64,000 bases of DNA from Pseudomonas laurentiana (lineage in GTDB: Bacteria; Pseudomonadota; Gammaproteobacteria; Pseudomonadales; Pseudomonadaceae). The position numbers were made by a program, and so were the translations under genes. A model generated the notes under the pieces. The model saw only the letters and a list, made by a program, of their open reading frames with translations, made no database searches and was not told the DNA's origin. The stretch lies in the NCBI RefSeq assembly GCF_014648275.1, contig NZ_BMQU01000009.1, forward strand, positions 142,161 to 206,160. The letters run 5' to 3'. Numbering within the stretch: position 1 is the first letter of the stretch; the number at the start of each line of letters is the position of its first letter. Shown here piece by piece: positions 8,332 to 17,750 of the stretch.

Positions 8332-10102
8332 CGGCGTTGATCCACTCTTTCACGACCTGGGCCACACGGCCCGGGTCTTCGGCCACCAGGCTCTTGATTG
8401 CATTGAGCTGAGCGTCATAGCCCTCGCTCGGGCTCGGCAAGAGAATGCTTTGCGGACCACCCAGGGTTACCCGGTCGTTGGCCAGTTCGCCATCCAGACC
8501 GATCATACCGCCCAGTTCCATGTCGCCATCGCCAGCGGCTTGCTTGCCATTGCCGGTGATGTTGTTGAGCACCGGACGCAATACACCGAACACCAGCACC
8601 AGGATAAAGAGCACACCAAGCACTTGCTTGACGATGTCCCAGAACCAGGGCTGCGAATAGAACGGAATATCGGCGATCTCTTCGCCACGGTCGGCAGCAA
8701 ACGGTACGTTGATCACACTGACGCTGTCACCGCGGCTGGCATCAAAGCCCACTGCGTCCTGAACCAGGCGGGTAAAGCGCGCCAAATCTTCGGCACCCCA
8801 AGGCGTACGCGTGGTCTCGCCGGTAGCAGGGTCGAGCTTGACCTGATCGTCAACCACCACGGCAACCGACAGGCGCGTCAGACGCCCTTGCTGCTGACGG
8901 GTATGGCTGATGGAGCGGTCCAGTTCAAAGTTCTTGGTCGACTGCTGGCGTTTGTCTGCCGGGTACGGCGCAAGCATTGGCTGGCCGGTTGCCGGGTCCA
9001 TGATCTGCTGCCCATTGGCATCGAGCAGTGGCTGGCCTGGCTGAATCATGCCAGCGGCGGCCTGCGCCTGGCCGGTCTGTTGTGGCGCCGAAGCAGGACC
9101 GGGAGGCTGGTTGCTCAGCGCCCCTGGCACACCTTGCGGCCCCATGCTGCTGGAGCGCTGTTCATTGACCGACTGCTCGCTACGCAAGGCAGGCTGGTCT
9201 GGGTTGAACTGTTCAGAGGTCGACTCGACCGCACTGAAGTCGACGTCGGTGGACACTTCCGCCTTGTAGCGGTCATTGCCCAGTACAGGGTTCAGGATGT
9301 TGTGTACGCGCTGAGTCAGCATGCCTTCCATGCGGCGGCTGTAATCGAACTGTTTGCCAGCCATGCTCAGTTCGGAGTTCTGCACCTGATCGGAGAGCAG
9401 GTTGCCCTTCTGGTCAACCACGGTGACCTGAGACTTTTCCAGCTCCGGTACGCTGGTTGCCACCAGGTTGATGATGGCCATCACCTGACCAGGCTCAAGA
9501 CCACGGCCCGGGTACAACTCGACCAGAATCGAGGCGCTGGGTTTTCGCTCGTCACGGACGAACACCGAACTTTTCGGAATCGCCAGATGGACACGCGCGC
9601 CCTTGACATTGCTCAGGCTGGAAATGGTCCGCGCCAGCTCACCTTCGAGGCCCCGACGATAGCGGGTCGCTTCCATGAACTGGCTGGTGCCCAGCCCCTG
9701 CTCCTTGTCGAGGATTTCAAAACCGACATTGCCATCGCTCGGCGCTACGCCGGCAGCAGCCAGTTTCAAGCGGGCACGGGAAATATCCTCGGACTTGACC
9801 AGCAACGCACCCGAGTTGGGTTCGACGTTGTACGGGATATCCGCAGCAGCCAGCGTTTCCATGACCTGCTTGGTGTCCATGCCGGTGAGGCTGCCATACA
9901 GCGGACGGTAGTCAGGCTGCTGTGACCAAAGCACTACGGCAAAGCCAATCGCCACGCTCGCGGCAAGACCGACCAGCAGACCGACCTGACGCAGCACCGG
10001 CATCTGCGAAATATTTTCCAGGAACGACAAACCGAATAAAGGCGGCTTGGGAGCTGGCGGCCTGCTATTGGCTGGCACGTTATCGACGACTGCTTCGGCC
10101 AT
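8324..10102 (-). CDS. fliF: Flagellar MS-ring protein FliF
   Basis: Builds the MS ring in the inner membrane. The 592-residue product has an N-terminal transmembrane helix at about residues 40-62, two ring-building motifs in the periplasmic part, a Gly/Ala/Pro/Gln-rich insertion near the middle (around 310-365), a second transmembrane helix around 475-495, and a cytoplasmic tail that binds FliG (VAQVVKEWINADE). Length and layout fit the family. Confidence 0.96.
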   Translation of the reverse strand: MAEAVVDNVPANSRPPAPKPPLFGLSFLENISQMPVLRQVGLLVGLAASVAIGFAVVLWSQQPDYRPLYGSLTGMDTKQVMETLAAADIPYNVEPNSGALLVKSEDISRARLKLAAAGVAPSDGNVGFEILDKEQGLGTSQFMEATRYRRGLEGELARTISSLSNVKGARVHLAIPKSSVFVRDERKPSASILVELYPGRGLEPGQVMAIINLVATSVPELEKSQVTVVDQKGNLLSDQVQNSELSMAGKQFDYSRRMEGMLTQRVHNILNPVLGNDRYKAEVSTDVDFSAVESTSEQFNPDQPALRSEQSVNEQRSSSMGPQGVPGALSNQPPGPASAPQQTGQAQAAAGMIQPGQPLLDANGQQIMDPATGQPMLAPYPADKRQQSTKNFELDRSISHTRQQQGRLTRLSVAVVVDDQVKLDPATGETTRTPWGAEDLARFTRLVQDAVGFDASRGDSVSVINVPFAADRGEEIADIPFYSQPWFWDIVKQVLGVLFILVLVFGVLRPVLNNITGNGKQAAGDGDMELGGMIGLDGELANDRVTLGGPQSILLPSPSEGYDAQLNAIKSLVAEDPGRVAQVVKEWINADE

Positions 10103-10117
10103 GACTCAATCTCGCCC

Positions 10118-10447
10118 TTAAACCGGCATCTGCATGATGTCTTGATAGGCCTGCACCAGCTTGTTGCGCACCTGGGTCAAGGCTTGAAAGGAAACGCTCG
10201 CTTTCTGCGAAGCAATCATTACGTCGGTGAGGTCGACGCCGCTCTTGCCAACTTCAAACGCATTGGCCAACTGAGTAGACGCATTCTGGGTGTCGCTGAC
10301 CTTGTTGATCGCCTGGCCGAGCATGTCGGCAAAATTGCTAGAGCCTAGCTCAGACGCTGGTGCCGCAGCCTTCGGCATGGACATGGCGTCCATCTGCATG
10401 GCGCGCATGTCCAACATCAATCGATTAAATTCAACACCTTGGCTCAT
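10118..10447 (-). CDS. fliE: Flagellar hook-basal body complex protein FliE
   Basis: Small 109-residue rod-base protein joining the MS ring to the rod. The conserved core is [16 protein letters not shown] and the end is the usual [18 protein letters not shown]. The ATG chosen ([10 protein letters not shown]) has GGAGAG upstream; a longer frame runs into the promoter and is rejected. First gene of the fliEFGHIJ operon. Confidence 0.94.
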   Translation of the reverse strand: MSQGVEFNRLMLDMRAMQMDAMSMPKAAAPASELGSSNFADMLGQAINKVSDTQNASTQLANAFEVGKSGVDLTDVMIASQKASVSFQALTQVRNKLVQAYQDIMQMPV

Positions 10448-10508
10448 GGACTTCTCTCTCCGACGGCCCGCATTTTTTTGACACTCACGCAGCGGATAGG
10501 CTGGACTT

Positions 10509-10524
10509 AGCAACAAGAGTGCCA
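10509..10524 (-). promoter_or_regulatory. Sigma-54 promoter of fliEFGHIJ
   Basis: The minus strand reads TGGCACTCTTGTTGCT, an almost perfect RpoN -24/-12 element, about 60 bases upstream of the fliE ATG and just after the fleR stop. Confidence 0.88.
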
Positions 10525-10566
10525 GCTACGTAACGAGCCGAATAAAAACTCTAAATAACCAGGGCT

Positions 10567-11958
10567 TTAGCCGCCCGAGGCGTACAGGCTGGCTTCGACA
10601 TCCACCCCTGCATCACGCATCTGCGCAAGCTTGTAACGCAGGGTACGAGGACTGATGCCCAGTCGCTCGGCGGCCTCTTTGCGGCGACCGCGCTCAGCGC
10701 GAAGGGTGTCGATGATCATCTGGAATTCGTGCCGACGCAAGTCATCTCCCAGGCCGTTGACTTCTTGTTCAGGCAACGAAGGGGCTAACGCCTGCGGCTC
10801 GACAGATGCCGGTGCCAACGCAGGCAGGACGCCCGCCAGACAGAAATCTTCCGCTTCGATCACGCCGCCCTGCTGCAAAATCAGCGCCCTCTGGATCGCA
10901 TTATCCAGCTCACGCACGTTGCCTGGCCACGGGTATTCCTGCAAGCAGGACTGGGCACCAGGGGACAACTTGACCGGCGCATGTTTCATTTTATTGACGT
11001 GGCGCGCCAGCAAACGCTCGGCCAGCGGCAGAATATCGGCACTGCGCTCGCGCAAGGGGCGCCAGGCGAGGGGAAACACCGACAAACGATAGTAGAGATC
11101 TTCACGGAACCGCCCCGCCGCCACTTCACCGGCCAAGTCACGGTTGGTAGTGGCGACCACACGGATATCCAGCGCAATCGGCTTACGCCCACCCACTCGC
11201 TCCACCTCGCGCTCTTGCAGCACACGCAAGAGCTTGGCCTGCAAGCCCAGTGGCATTTCGGAAATTTCATCAAGCAGCAAGGTACCGCCATCCGCCTGCT
11301 CGAACTTTCCCGCCTGAGCGGCAATGGCCCCGGTAAACGAACCCTTCTCGTGACCGAACAGGGTAGCCTCGAGCATGTTGTCGGGAATTGCTGCGCAGTT
11401 GATCGCTACAAACGGTTGCTGGGCCCGCGGCGACTGCTGATGGATGTAGCGCGCCAGCACCTCTTTACCGGTACCGGACTCACCGGAAATCAGCACGGTA
11501 GAATCACTGCGAGCCACCCTTGCCGCCAGTTCCAGCAACTGGGCACTGGCCGGTTCGCGCGCCACAGGACCGTCACCTTCAGCACTGTCGGGCGCCCCGA
11601 CGGCATGACAACCCACCAGGTCCAGCAGGGCGCGCGGCTCGAACGGCTTGACCAGATAATCGACAGCCCCTTGGCGCATCGCCTGCACGGCGCGCTCAAC
11701 CGCTGCGTGCGCCGTCATCAACAGCACGGGCAACTGCGGATGGCGGGCCCGCAACAGCGCCAGCAGTTGGTGACCGTCCATGCCCGGCATATTCACATCA
11801 CTGACCACCAGACTGAAGGCCTGCTCAGCAACCGCCGCCAACGCCTCTTCCGCAGAACTCACCGCCAGATAGTCGACCCCCCCCAACATCAGGGTATCGC
11901 CAAGGGCTTGGCGCAGCACCCGGTCATCTTCGACCAGCAACACCTTGATCGCCGTCAC
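10567..11958 (-). CDS. fleR: Sigma-54 dependent response regulator FleR
   Basis: Activator of the middle flagellar operons, phosphorylated by FleS. The 463-residue product has a receiver domain with Asp54 (VVSDVNMPGMDG), an AAA+ domain with Walker A GESGTGKE, and a C-terminal Fis-type helix-turn-helix (AAERLGISPRTLRYKL). The sigma-54 contact loop reads GSFTGA instead of the common GAFTGA. The start is GTG, with AGGAGG seven bases upstream, and overlaps the fleS stop by four bases; an upstream ATG in frame lies inside fleS. Confidence 0.94.
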   Translation of the reverse strand: MTAIKVLLVEDDRVLRQALGDTLMLGGVDYLAVSSAEEALAAVAEQAFSLVVSDVNMPGMDGHQLLALLRARHPQLPVLLMTAHAAVERAVQAMRQGAVDYLVKPFEPRALLDLVGCHAVGAPDSAEGDGPVAREPASAQLLELAARVARSDSTVLISGESGTGKEVLARYIHQQSPRAQQPFVAINCAAIPDNMLEATLFGHEKGSFTGAIAAQAGKFEQADGGTLLLDEISEMPLGLQAKLLRVLQEREVERVGGRKPIALDIRVVATTNRDLAGEVAAGRFREDLYYRLSVFPLAWRPLRERSADILPLAERLLARHVNKMKHAPVKLSPGAQSCLQEYPWPGNVRELDNAIQRALILQQGGVIEAEDFCLAGVLPALAPASVEPQALAPSLPEQEVNGLGDDLRRHEFQMIIDTLRAERGRRKEAAERLGISPRTLRYKLAQMRDAGVDVEASLYASGG

Positions 11959-13163
11959 GCTACACCCTCCTGCGCACCGATCAAGGGCAAGCTGACACGG
12001 GCACACGTACCTCGCCCAGGACGCGAGCGCAACTGCAGCTCGCCCTGATGCGCCCGCACCACCGCCTTGACCACCGCCAGACCCAGCCCGGTACCGGTCG
12101 CCTTGGTGGTCAGGAACGGTTCACCCAAGCGCGCCAGCAACCCGGCATCAATACCCTCCCCGGCATCACTCACGCTCACGTACAGCACCTGATCTCGGCG
12201 ATACAGGTGAATTTTCAAACGAGCCTGATCCGTACTGGCCTGTATCGCGTTCTCAATCAGATTGAGCAACGCCCCAACCAAGGTGTCGCGGTTGCACAAC
12301 AGATCACCCAGATGGCTGTCACATTGCCAACGCACCAGGTGCCCCTGAACATGAGGGTGTGCGGCCTGCTGCAAGGCCTGAAACAACGCCTTGGGTGTCA
12401 GGCGATCGGTTAATGGCAACTCGCCGCGAGCGAACACCAGCATGTCGCGCACCTGATGCTCCAGCTCGTGCAAACGCTCCTTGAGGGTAGCGGCGAAACG
12501 CTGCTGAGTTTCCACAGGCAAGGTCTGCTCCGCCAGGTGACTGGCGTACAGCAAGGCCGCAGACAAGGGCGTGCGAATCTGATGGGCGAGCGACGCTACC
12601 ATTCGCCCCAGCGACGACAGACGCTGATGGCGCGCAAGCTGATCCTGAAGATGGCGGGTTTCGGTCAGGTCATTGAGCAGCACCAACTGCCCCGGCTCGG
12701 CATCAAGCGATCGAGTGGCTATAGACAGACGCCGACCATCGCGCAATGACACCTCATGACCATCATCTTCACGTGGTGCAAAGCTGCGCGCGATCACATG
12801 GCGCCACAACTCACCGTCCAACGGCTCACCCAGCAATTCACGCGCAGCGGGGTTGGCTTCACGCACCCGGCCCAACGCATCGATGACAATGACGCCCCCC
12901 GGCAGCAAATCCAGAAGATTCTGCAGACGGTTGGCCAACCGCTCTTTCTCTGCCAGTTCAGCCATCCGCTGAGCGCTGACCACCGCCAGCTCACCCTTGA
13001 GCTCTGTGACTCGCGCCTCAAGCAGGTTGTAGGATTGATTGAGCTGCGTCGACATCTGGTCGAACAGGGCAAAGGCCTGCTCAAGCCCGTTACGACTTTC
13101 CTGCTCACAAGTGTTCGCTCCCTTCAGCTCAGGGAGACTGGAGATGGTAGCGGCGTGGGGCAT
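11955..13163 (-). CDS. fleS: Flagellar sensor histidine kinase FleS
   Basis: Cytoplasmic sensor kinase partner of FleR. The 402-residue product has an N-terminal coiled coil, a PAS domain at about 65-170 (VIDALGRVREANPAARELLG), a HisKA domain with the phospho-histidine in SLAHQIRTPLSAAL, and a HATPase domain ending with the G2 box GTGLGLAVVKAVV. No transmembrane segment is seen. It is translationally coupled to fleR. Confidence 0.94.
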   Translation of the reverse strand: MPHAATISSLPELKGANTCEQESRNGLEQAFALFDQMSTQLNQSYNLLEARVTELKGELAVVSAQRMAELAEKERLANRLQNLLDLLPGGVIVIDALGRVREANPAARELLGEPLDGELWRHVIARSFAPREDDGHEVSLRDGRRLSIATRSLDAEPGQLVLLNDLTETRHLQDQLARHQRLSSLGRMVASLAHQIRTPLSAALLYASHLAEQTLPVETQQRFAATLKERLHELEHQVRDMLVFARGELPLTDRLTPKALFQALQQAAHPHVQGHLVRWQCDSHLGDLLCNRDTLVGALLNLIENAIQASTDQARLKIHLYRRDQVLYVSVSDAGEGIDAGLLARLGEPFLTTKATGTGLGLAVVKAVVRAHQGELQLRSRPGRGTCARVSLPLIGAQEGVA

Positions 13164-13215
13164 CGTGCACTCTCGCGTGGCTGACCGTCATAAAACGGTA
13201 TGTTGCCAGCGATAT

Positions 13216-13231
13216 AGCAATAGCCGTGCCG
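13216..13231 (-). promoter_or_regulatory. Sigma-54 promoter of fleSR
   Basis: The minus strand reads CGGCACGGCTATTGCT, matching the RpoN consensus. The -24 half is one arm of a GTGCCG-N11-CGGCAC inverted repeat that extends upstream. FleQ with RpoN is known to drive fleSR in Pseudomonas, so this could be part of its control region. Confidence 0.85.
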
Positions 13232-13367
13232 GATACTTTTCACGGCACAGCCACGCTACCTGCAAACACCAGCGAGAACCAACGGCGACGGGCACTACAG
13301 CCCTGCAAAGGATAAGGATATTGGCGGCGACAGTAGCACTTCGACTTCCGCCGCCGCCCGGCAGGTG

Positions 13368-14843
13368 TCAATCTTCTGCCTGCTCATCGCCCTCACGTCG
13401 ACTCATGCCGTACTTGCGCATTTTCTCGACCAACGTGGTACGCCGGATACGCAAACGCTCTGCAGCACGCGCCACCACACCACTGGCGTCGTCAAGCGCC
13501 TGCTGGATCAAGCCCTGCTCCAGACTGCCGAGGTAGTCCTTGAGATCCAGCCCCTCGGGCGGCAGCATGGCGTGACTGGAGAAGTTCGGCGTGTGACCGT
13601 TGATTGCCACGCGCTCCTCAAGATCAGAGCGCAAACTGTCGACCAGATGCTCATCCTCATCGTCGACATAGCGGAACTTCTTAGGCAGCTCGGAGACCCC
13701 GATCACCCCATATGGGTGCATGATCGCCATGCGCTCGACCAGGTTGGCCAGCTCACGGACGTTGCCCGGCCAGCCATGACGGCACAGCGACATGATCGCA
13801 GCCGAATTGAAGCGGATAGAGCCACGCTTTTCGTGCTCCATGCGCGAGATCAACTCGTTCATCAGCAACGGGATGTCTTCAACCCGCTCTCGCAGGGGAG
13901 CCATTTCGATGGGGAAAACGTTAAGCCGGTAATACAGGTCCTCACGGAAGGACCCCACCTCGATCATGCTCTCGAGGTTTTTGTGGGTCGCGGCGATGAT
14001 ACGCACATCAATGCTCTGGGTTTTGTTGCTGCCCACACGCTCGAAGGTTCGCTCCTGCAGCACCCGCAGCAGCTTGACCTGCATCGGCAGCGGCATGTCG
14101 CCAATTTCATCAAGGAACAGGGTGCCGCCATTGGCCAACTCGAAACGCCCGGCACGGCTGGTGATTGCACCGGTGAAGGCGCCCTTCTCATGGCCGAACA
14201 ATTCGCTTTCCAGCAGCTCTGCCGGAATCGCACCACAGTTCACTGGCACGAACGGCGCTTCGCGGCGCTTGGAATGGTAATGAAGGTTGCGCGCAACCAC
14301 TTCCTTGCCAGTGCCCGACTCACCCAGGATCAACACACTGGCGTCGGTATCAGCCACCTGCTGCATCATCTGCCGCACATGCTGGATGGCACGACTGGTG
14401 CCGACCAGGCTGCGAAACAGGTTCGGCTCACGCTGCCGACCACGCTCACGGGCAGCATCGTACATCTCGCGATAGACCTGCGCACGGTGCAGGGAATCCA
14501 GCAACTTGCTGTAGCTGGGCGGCATTTCAAGGCTGGACAGCACGCGGCGGCGCAACTCATCTGGCAGATCGGCAGAAGAAATTTCGCCCAAAAGCAACAC
14601 AGGAAGGAACTCATCCCAGGCTGCCACGGTCTTAAGCAAGCCCGAAAGACTTGCCGGAGCATTCACAGCACCAATCAGGACGCAAAGTACTTCACGACTG
14701 GATGACAACGACTCGACGACCTGCTGCCAGTCATGGCTTGAGCAGGATAAATTGTCTTCGCCGAGAAAATTCAGGACCACCGCTAAATCGCGGCGGCGAA
14801 CACTGTCGTCATCGATCAGGAGAATTTTGGTTTCACGCCACAT
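13368..14843 (-). CDS. fleQ: Master flagellar regulator FleQ
   Basis: Sigma-54 activator at the top of the Pseudomonas flagellar cascade, and a c-di-GMP-responsive regulator of exopolysaccharide genes. The 491-residue product has a receiver-like N-terminal domain, the c-di-GMP-binding LFRS motif at residues 142-145, an AAA+ domain with Walker A GESGTGKE at 174-181, the sigma-54 loop GAFTGA, and a C-terminal helix-turn-helix ([16 protein letters not shown]). ATG start with AGGGAAG upstream. Its upstream region shows only a weak sigma-70-like TTGACT-N17-TTAACT. Confidence 0.96.
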   Translation of the reverse strand: MWRETKILLIDDDSVRRRDLAVVLNFLGEDNLSCSSHDWQQVVESLSSSREVLCVLIGAVNAPASLSGLLKTVAAWDEFLPVLLLGEISSADLPDELRRRVLSSLEMPPSYSKLLDSLHRAQVYREMYDAARERGRQREPNLFRSLVGTSRAIQHVRQMMQQVADTDASVLILGESGTGKEVVARNLHYHSKRREAPFVPVNCGAIPAELLESELFGHEKGAFTGAITSRAGRFELANGGTLFLDEIGDMPLPMQVKLLRVLQERTFERVGSNKTQSIDVRIIAATHKNLESMIEVGSFREDLYYRLNVFPIEMAPLRERVEDIPLLMNELISRMEHEKRGSIRFNSAAIMSLCRHGWPGNVRELANLVERMAIMHPYGVIGVSELPKKFRYVDDEDEHLVDSLRSDLEERVAINGHTPNFSSHAMLPPEGLDLKDYLGSLEQGLIQQALDDASGVVARAAERLRIRRTTLVEKMRKYGMSRREGDEQAED

Positions 14844-15016
14844 GCAATAGCAACTTCCCTAGTCAACTCAGCGCCCCACGCTCAGGGCTTGCTCGACATC
14901 ATTCCGACTGAACCGTCAGTGCTTGGACGTCAACATTTAGAAAACAGCCACTAGTTAAGTCAAAAAGTCGCACATAGTCAAATTTATGGCGCACTTCTTT
15001 TTCGAATCGGCCAGCG

Positions 15017-15313
15017 TCAGGTAAACAGATGGTATACCTTTGCCGCGTTTTTGGCTTGTCGGATCTGTGCCAATTCATCGACTATTGTTTGACGCTCACC
15101 ACTTGCAACCTCAATTAATTGCCGATAGACACCGAGCAACTCCTCAAGCTTGACGCGCAACACCGCCTCATCCAGCTCGGGCTCACCCAGCACATCATCG
15201 ACGCAGAGGCGGCAATTCACATCCAGATCACTGATCGCATCCCAGTCACGATTGGCCAATGCTCCCAGTAGTGCGTCACGGGTTTGTTCAATACGCTCGA
15301 GCACGGCGCTCAT
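15017..15313 (-). CDS. fliT: FliT-like flagellar export chaperone
   Basis: A 98-residue, all-helical acidic protein placed directly after fliS, 24 bases downstream. In this position Pseudomonas carries a FliT-family protein, the chaperone of the cap protein FliD. The ATG with GAGGAGG five bases upstream is preferred over the adjacent upstream GTG. Sequence identity to enteric FliT is not evident by eye, so the name rests on position, size and helical character. Confidence 0.75.
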   Translation of the reverse strand: MSAVLERIEQTRDALLGALANRDWDAISDLDVNCRLCVDDVLGEPELDEAVLRVKLEELLGVYRQLIEVASGERQTIVDELAQIRQAKNAAKVYHLFT

Positions 15314-15337
15314 CACAACCTCCTCGGCGCAAGCGAA

Positions 15338-15718
15338 TTATTCGCCAATTGCGTCCCAGCCTTCCTTGACGGTAATCAGCAAACGAGCTACCTCGTTGAG
15401 AATTTCCGGATCGTTCTGCACATTGGCTTCGACCAGACGCTTACTCATGTAGGCATACAGGCTGTCCAGGTCCGCCAATGAATCAGCATGATTTTCCAGA
15501 TCCAGCCCCTCGCGCAAGCCGCCGACGATACCGATGACCTTGCCGATCAGGATGCCTTTCTGGGCGATATCATTGCGCGCCATGGCGCCCTTGGCCTGAG
15601 CAATACGGTCCAGGCCGCCCTGCATCAGCATTTGCACCAAGCGGTGCGGGCTAGCCTCGGAGGTCTGCGCCTGACCGTTAACTTTCTGGTATTGCCGAAG
15701 GGCCAACATAGGGTTCAT
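15338..15718 (-). CDS. fliS: Flagellin export chaperone FliS
   Basis: Cytoplasmic chaperone that binds the flagellin C terminus and prevents premature polymerisation. The 126-residue product begins with the typical segment around ALRQYQKVN and contains SPHRLVQMLMQGGLDRI, the FliS signature. Ribosome site GAGGTAGAAC. It has its own sigma-28 promoter and lies behind a terminator that ends fliD transcription. Confidence 0.95.
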   Translation of the reverse strand: MNPMLALRQYQKVNGQAQTSEASPHRLVQMLMQGGLDRIAQAKGAMARNDIAQKGILIGKVIGIVGGLREGLDLENHADSLADLDSLYAYMSKRLVEANVQNDPEILNEVARLLITVKEGWDAIGE

Positions 15719-15756
15719 GTTCTACCTCGTCACACAAAAGGATTCATATAACGGCT

Positions 15757-15783
15757 GTATCGACAGCGCGTCAAAAAACTTTA
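15757..15783 (-). promoter_or_regulatory. Sigma-28 (FliA) promoter of fliS-fliT
   Basis: The minus strand carries TAAAGTTT, an 11-base spacer and GTCGATAC, one of the best matches in the window to the FliA consensus TAAAGTTT-N11-GCCGATAA. It ends about 40 bases upstream of the fliS start. Confidence 0.8.
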
Positions 15784-15795
15784 GCCACCATGTAC

Positions 15796-15832
15796 AAAGC
15801 CCGGCGCACCCAAAGGGTGACGCCGGGCTTTT
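15796..15832. terminator. Terminator after fliD
   Basis: A long hairpin (AAAGCCCGGCG with ACCC against GGGT with CGCCGGGCTTT, tetraloop-like AAA centre) follows the fliD stop, with T runs on the flank for the minus strand. It could act in both directions. Confidence 0.75.
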
Positions 15833-15847
15833 GGCACCGCCAATCGA

Positions 15848-17260
15848 TCAGGAATTCCGTTGCTGCGCAGTGATCGCCTCAAAGATCGAGGTGATGCTAT
15901 TAGCCTGCGCCTTCAGCTTACCCACCACGGTATCCATAGCGATGTACTTCTTGGTCAGCGAAGCTGTGAGCAGTTCGACACGACGATCAAGGTCTTCTTG
16001 CTGCTGATCAAGCCGCTTCTGCAGCGCATTCAGATTATTGGCACGCGAAGTCAGAACACCATCAGTCTTGATGTAGGGCTCAATCGCTTTGTTCATCCGC
16101 TCAAAGACACCATTGGTGCCCGTGAACAGCTCCTGGACCTCATTGCCCAGTTTCTTGTCATTCATGGCAGCGGTGAACTTGGTGCCATTGAACTCAAGCG
16201 TGCCGTCTTTTTGCGTATTAATACCCAACTGGCTTAGCGATGTCAGGCGATCACCTGAACCAATGGTTGCCAACTCACTACGAATATCCGCCAACAGCGA
16301 ACGCGTAGTTGCATCCCCAGTCAGCGAACCAAGCACCGTATTGCCATTTGCATCCGTACTGGTCGCTGTCAGCGCATTGACCGCCTTGACCATCGTATTG
16401 TAGGCATCGACGAACTGCTGCACCGAAGCTTTCAGCCCGTCATTGTTGGCACCGACTGTTACCTTAGTGGTAGCCGCGCCCGAGCTCACTGCAACGAGAT
16501 CAAGCGTAATACCACTGATAGCATTCTCGACGGTATTGGATTTGCTCGTGACAGCCAGACCGTCAATGGTCAGTTTCGCGTCCTGAGCAAGCGCACTAAT
16601 GTAACCGGAACCATTGGTAGCCATGGGCTTGGTACCATCGATACTAATGCCCGTAGCCCCCCCTATCACCTTGATATCGGAACCAGCACCGGTAGTCGTC
16701 GAACCCAGCACCAGGCGCGCACCGCCAGATTCATTGATGATGTTCGCACTGATGCCGTTCACTGCAAGGGCGTCGTTGATCGAGTCGCGCACGCTTTGCA
16801 GCGTGGCGCCATCACCGATGCTTACCGTATAGGTCTTGCCGTTCTGCTCAATGGCCAGGTCGCCCTTGGGAATAGGGGTCGCAGCGCCACCGTCAGCGGT
16901 GGCAAACAACCTGCTGGCCACCTTGGAACCCGTCGCCAATTGGGAGACGTTGACTTCATAGGTACCGGGAACTGCAGTGTTGCTTGCCGTAGCCTTGAGA
17001 ACATTCTCATTGGCGGAGCTAGCAGCATAGGCATTGAATGAAGGTGCAGCGCTATCGTTAAGCTTCTTCATGGAAGCCTGATAAGCCGCCAGCGCACTCT
17101 TGAGCGCACCGACACCGGAGATGTAGGCCTTGTTGTTGGTCGTCTGACGGGTGATCTGGGCCTGCTTGGCGGCCGTGTCGGAGTTAACCAGTGCCTCGAC
17201 GATCGAACCGATGTTCAGCCCCGAGCCCATGCCCGTAGTGGAGGTAATTGGACTTGCCAT
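15848..17260 (-). CDS. fliD: Flagellar filament cap protein FliD
   Basis: Hook-associated protein 2, which caps the filament tip and folds incoming flagellin. The 470-residue product has the conserved N terminus (TGMGSGLNIGSIVEALV), a variable Ser/Thr/Gly-rich middle exposed on the cap and a coiled C-terminal segment (LQKRLDQQQEDLDRRVELL) involved in self-assembly. Normal length for Pseudomonas. ATG start with AGAGGG upstream. Confidence 0.95.
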   Translation of the reverse strand: MASPITSTTGMGSGLNIGSIVEALVNSDTAAKQAQITRQTTNNKAYISGVGALKSALAAYQASMKKLNDSAAPSFNAYAASSANENVLKATASNTAVPGTYEVNVSQLATGSKVASRLFATADGGAATPIPKGDLAIEQNGKTYTVSIGDGATLQSVRDSINDALAVNGISANIINESGGARLVLGSTTTGAGSDIKVIGGATGISIDGTKPMATNGSGYISALAQDAKLTIDGLAVTSKSNTVENAISGITLDLVAVSSGAATTKVTVGANNDGLKASVQQFVDAYNTMVKAVNALTATSTDANGNTVLGSLTGDATTRSLLADIRSELATIGSGDRLTSLSQLGINTQKDGTLEFNGTKFTAAMNDKKLGNEVQELFTGTNGVFERMNKAIEPYIKTDGVLTSRANNLNALQKRLDQQQEDLDRRVELLTASLTKKYIAMDTVVGKLKAQANSITSIFEAITAQQRNS

Positions 17261-17330
17261 TGTTAATCCCTCTAGGTTTCGCGCTTCCCTAGCCCAGCGA
17301 GACTAGCGAACACATGGTAAGTCTGCCAGT

Positions 17331-17678
17331 TCAGGCCTTCGCGTTGAACAGCAGGCTATTTACATCGCTGAGGCTGTTAGCAATCTTCAAGACTTCTTCC
17401 GATGGAATCTGGCGCACCAGCTCACCGGTCTCGCTAGCGATGACTTTGACCACAATCTTGCCGGATTCTTCGTCCGTGGAGAATTCGAGATTTCGTCGGT
17501 TCGAGGCCAGGAATTTTTCGATTTCCTTGACAGCACTCTTCACCTTTTCAGTATCGGGCACACCCTTGTCGGCTGTATCCCGCGACGGCTCACTTTGTTT
17601 TGCCGTGGCTTTTTCGGCGACCTGCTCGGTGGGTCGCACTGCCGGGTAAGACTGGTTCAGCTTCACGCTCATATCCAT
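17331..17678 (-). CDS. flaG: Flagellar protein FlaG
   Basis: A 115-residue FlaG-family protein that affects filament length in Pseudomonas and Vibrio. The conserved C-terminal half reads LEFSTDEESGKIVVKVIASETGELVRQIP (only part of it is needed for recognition: VIDxETGELVRQIP-like core). I chose the ATG with AAGAGGTG seven bases upstream; an upstream GTG is less well placed. It sits between the fliC terminator and fliD and shows no promoter of its own that I can see. Confidence 0.88.
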   Translation of the reverse strand: MDMSVKLNQSYPAVRPTEQVAEKATAKQSEPSRDTADKGVPDTEKVKSAVKEIEKFLASNRRNLEFSTDEESGKIVVKVIASETGELVRQIPSEEVLKIANSLSDVNSLLFNAKA

Positions 17679-17696
17679 GTCTGTCACCTCTTAATG

Positions 17697-17734
17697 CAAA
17701 AGGCGGGGGAACGCCATGAACGCACTCCCCCGCC
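17697..17734 (-). terminator. Rho-independent terminator of fliC
   Basis: On the minus strand GGCGGGGGA and TCCCCCGCC pair perfectly around a 15-base loop, followed by TTTT. It lies 17 bases past the fliC stop and just before the flaG ribosome site. Confidence 0.85.
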
Positions 17735-17750
17735 GATAACCATCAGGTGA

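Noticed and set aside
8174-9925. Long plus-strand open frame (583 codons) opposite fliG/fliF
   Set aside because: It is fully antisense to two certain genes, shows no recognisable domain, and such frames are common on the opposite strand of GC-rich genes.
14950-15005. Sigma-70-like promoter for fleQ (TTGACT-N17-TTAACT)
   Set aside because: The -10 box matches only three of six positions, so it is mentioned under fleQ but not listed as a feature.
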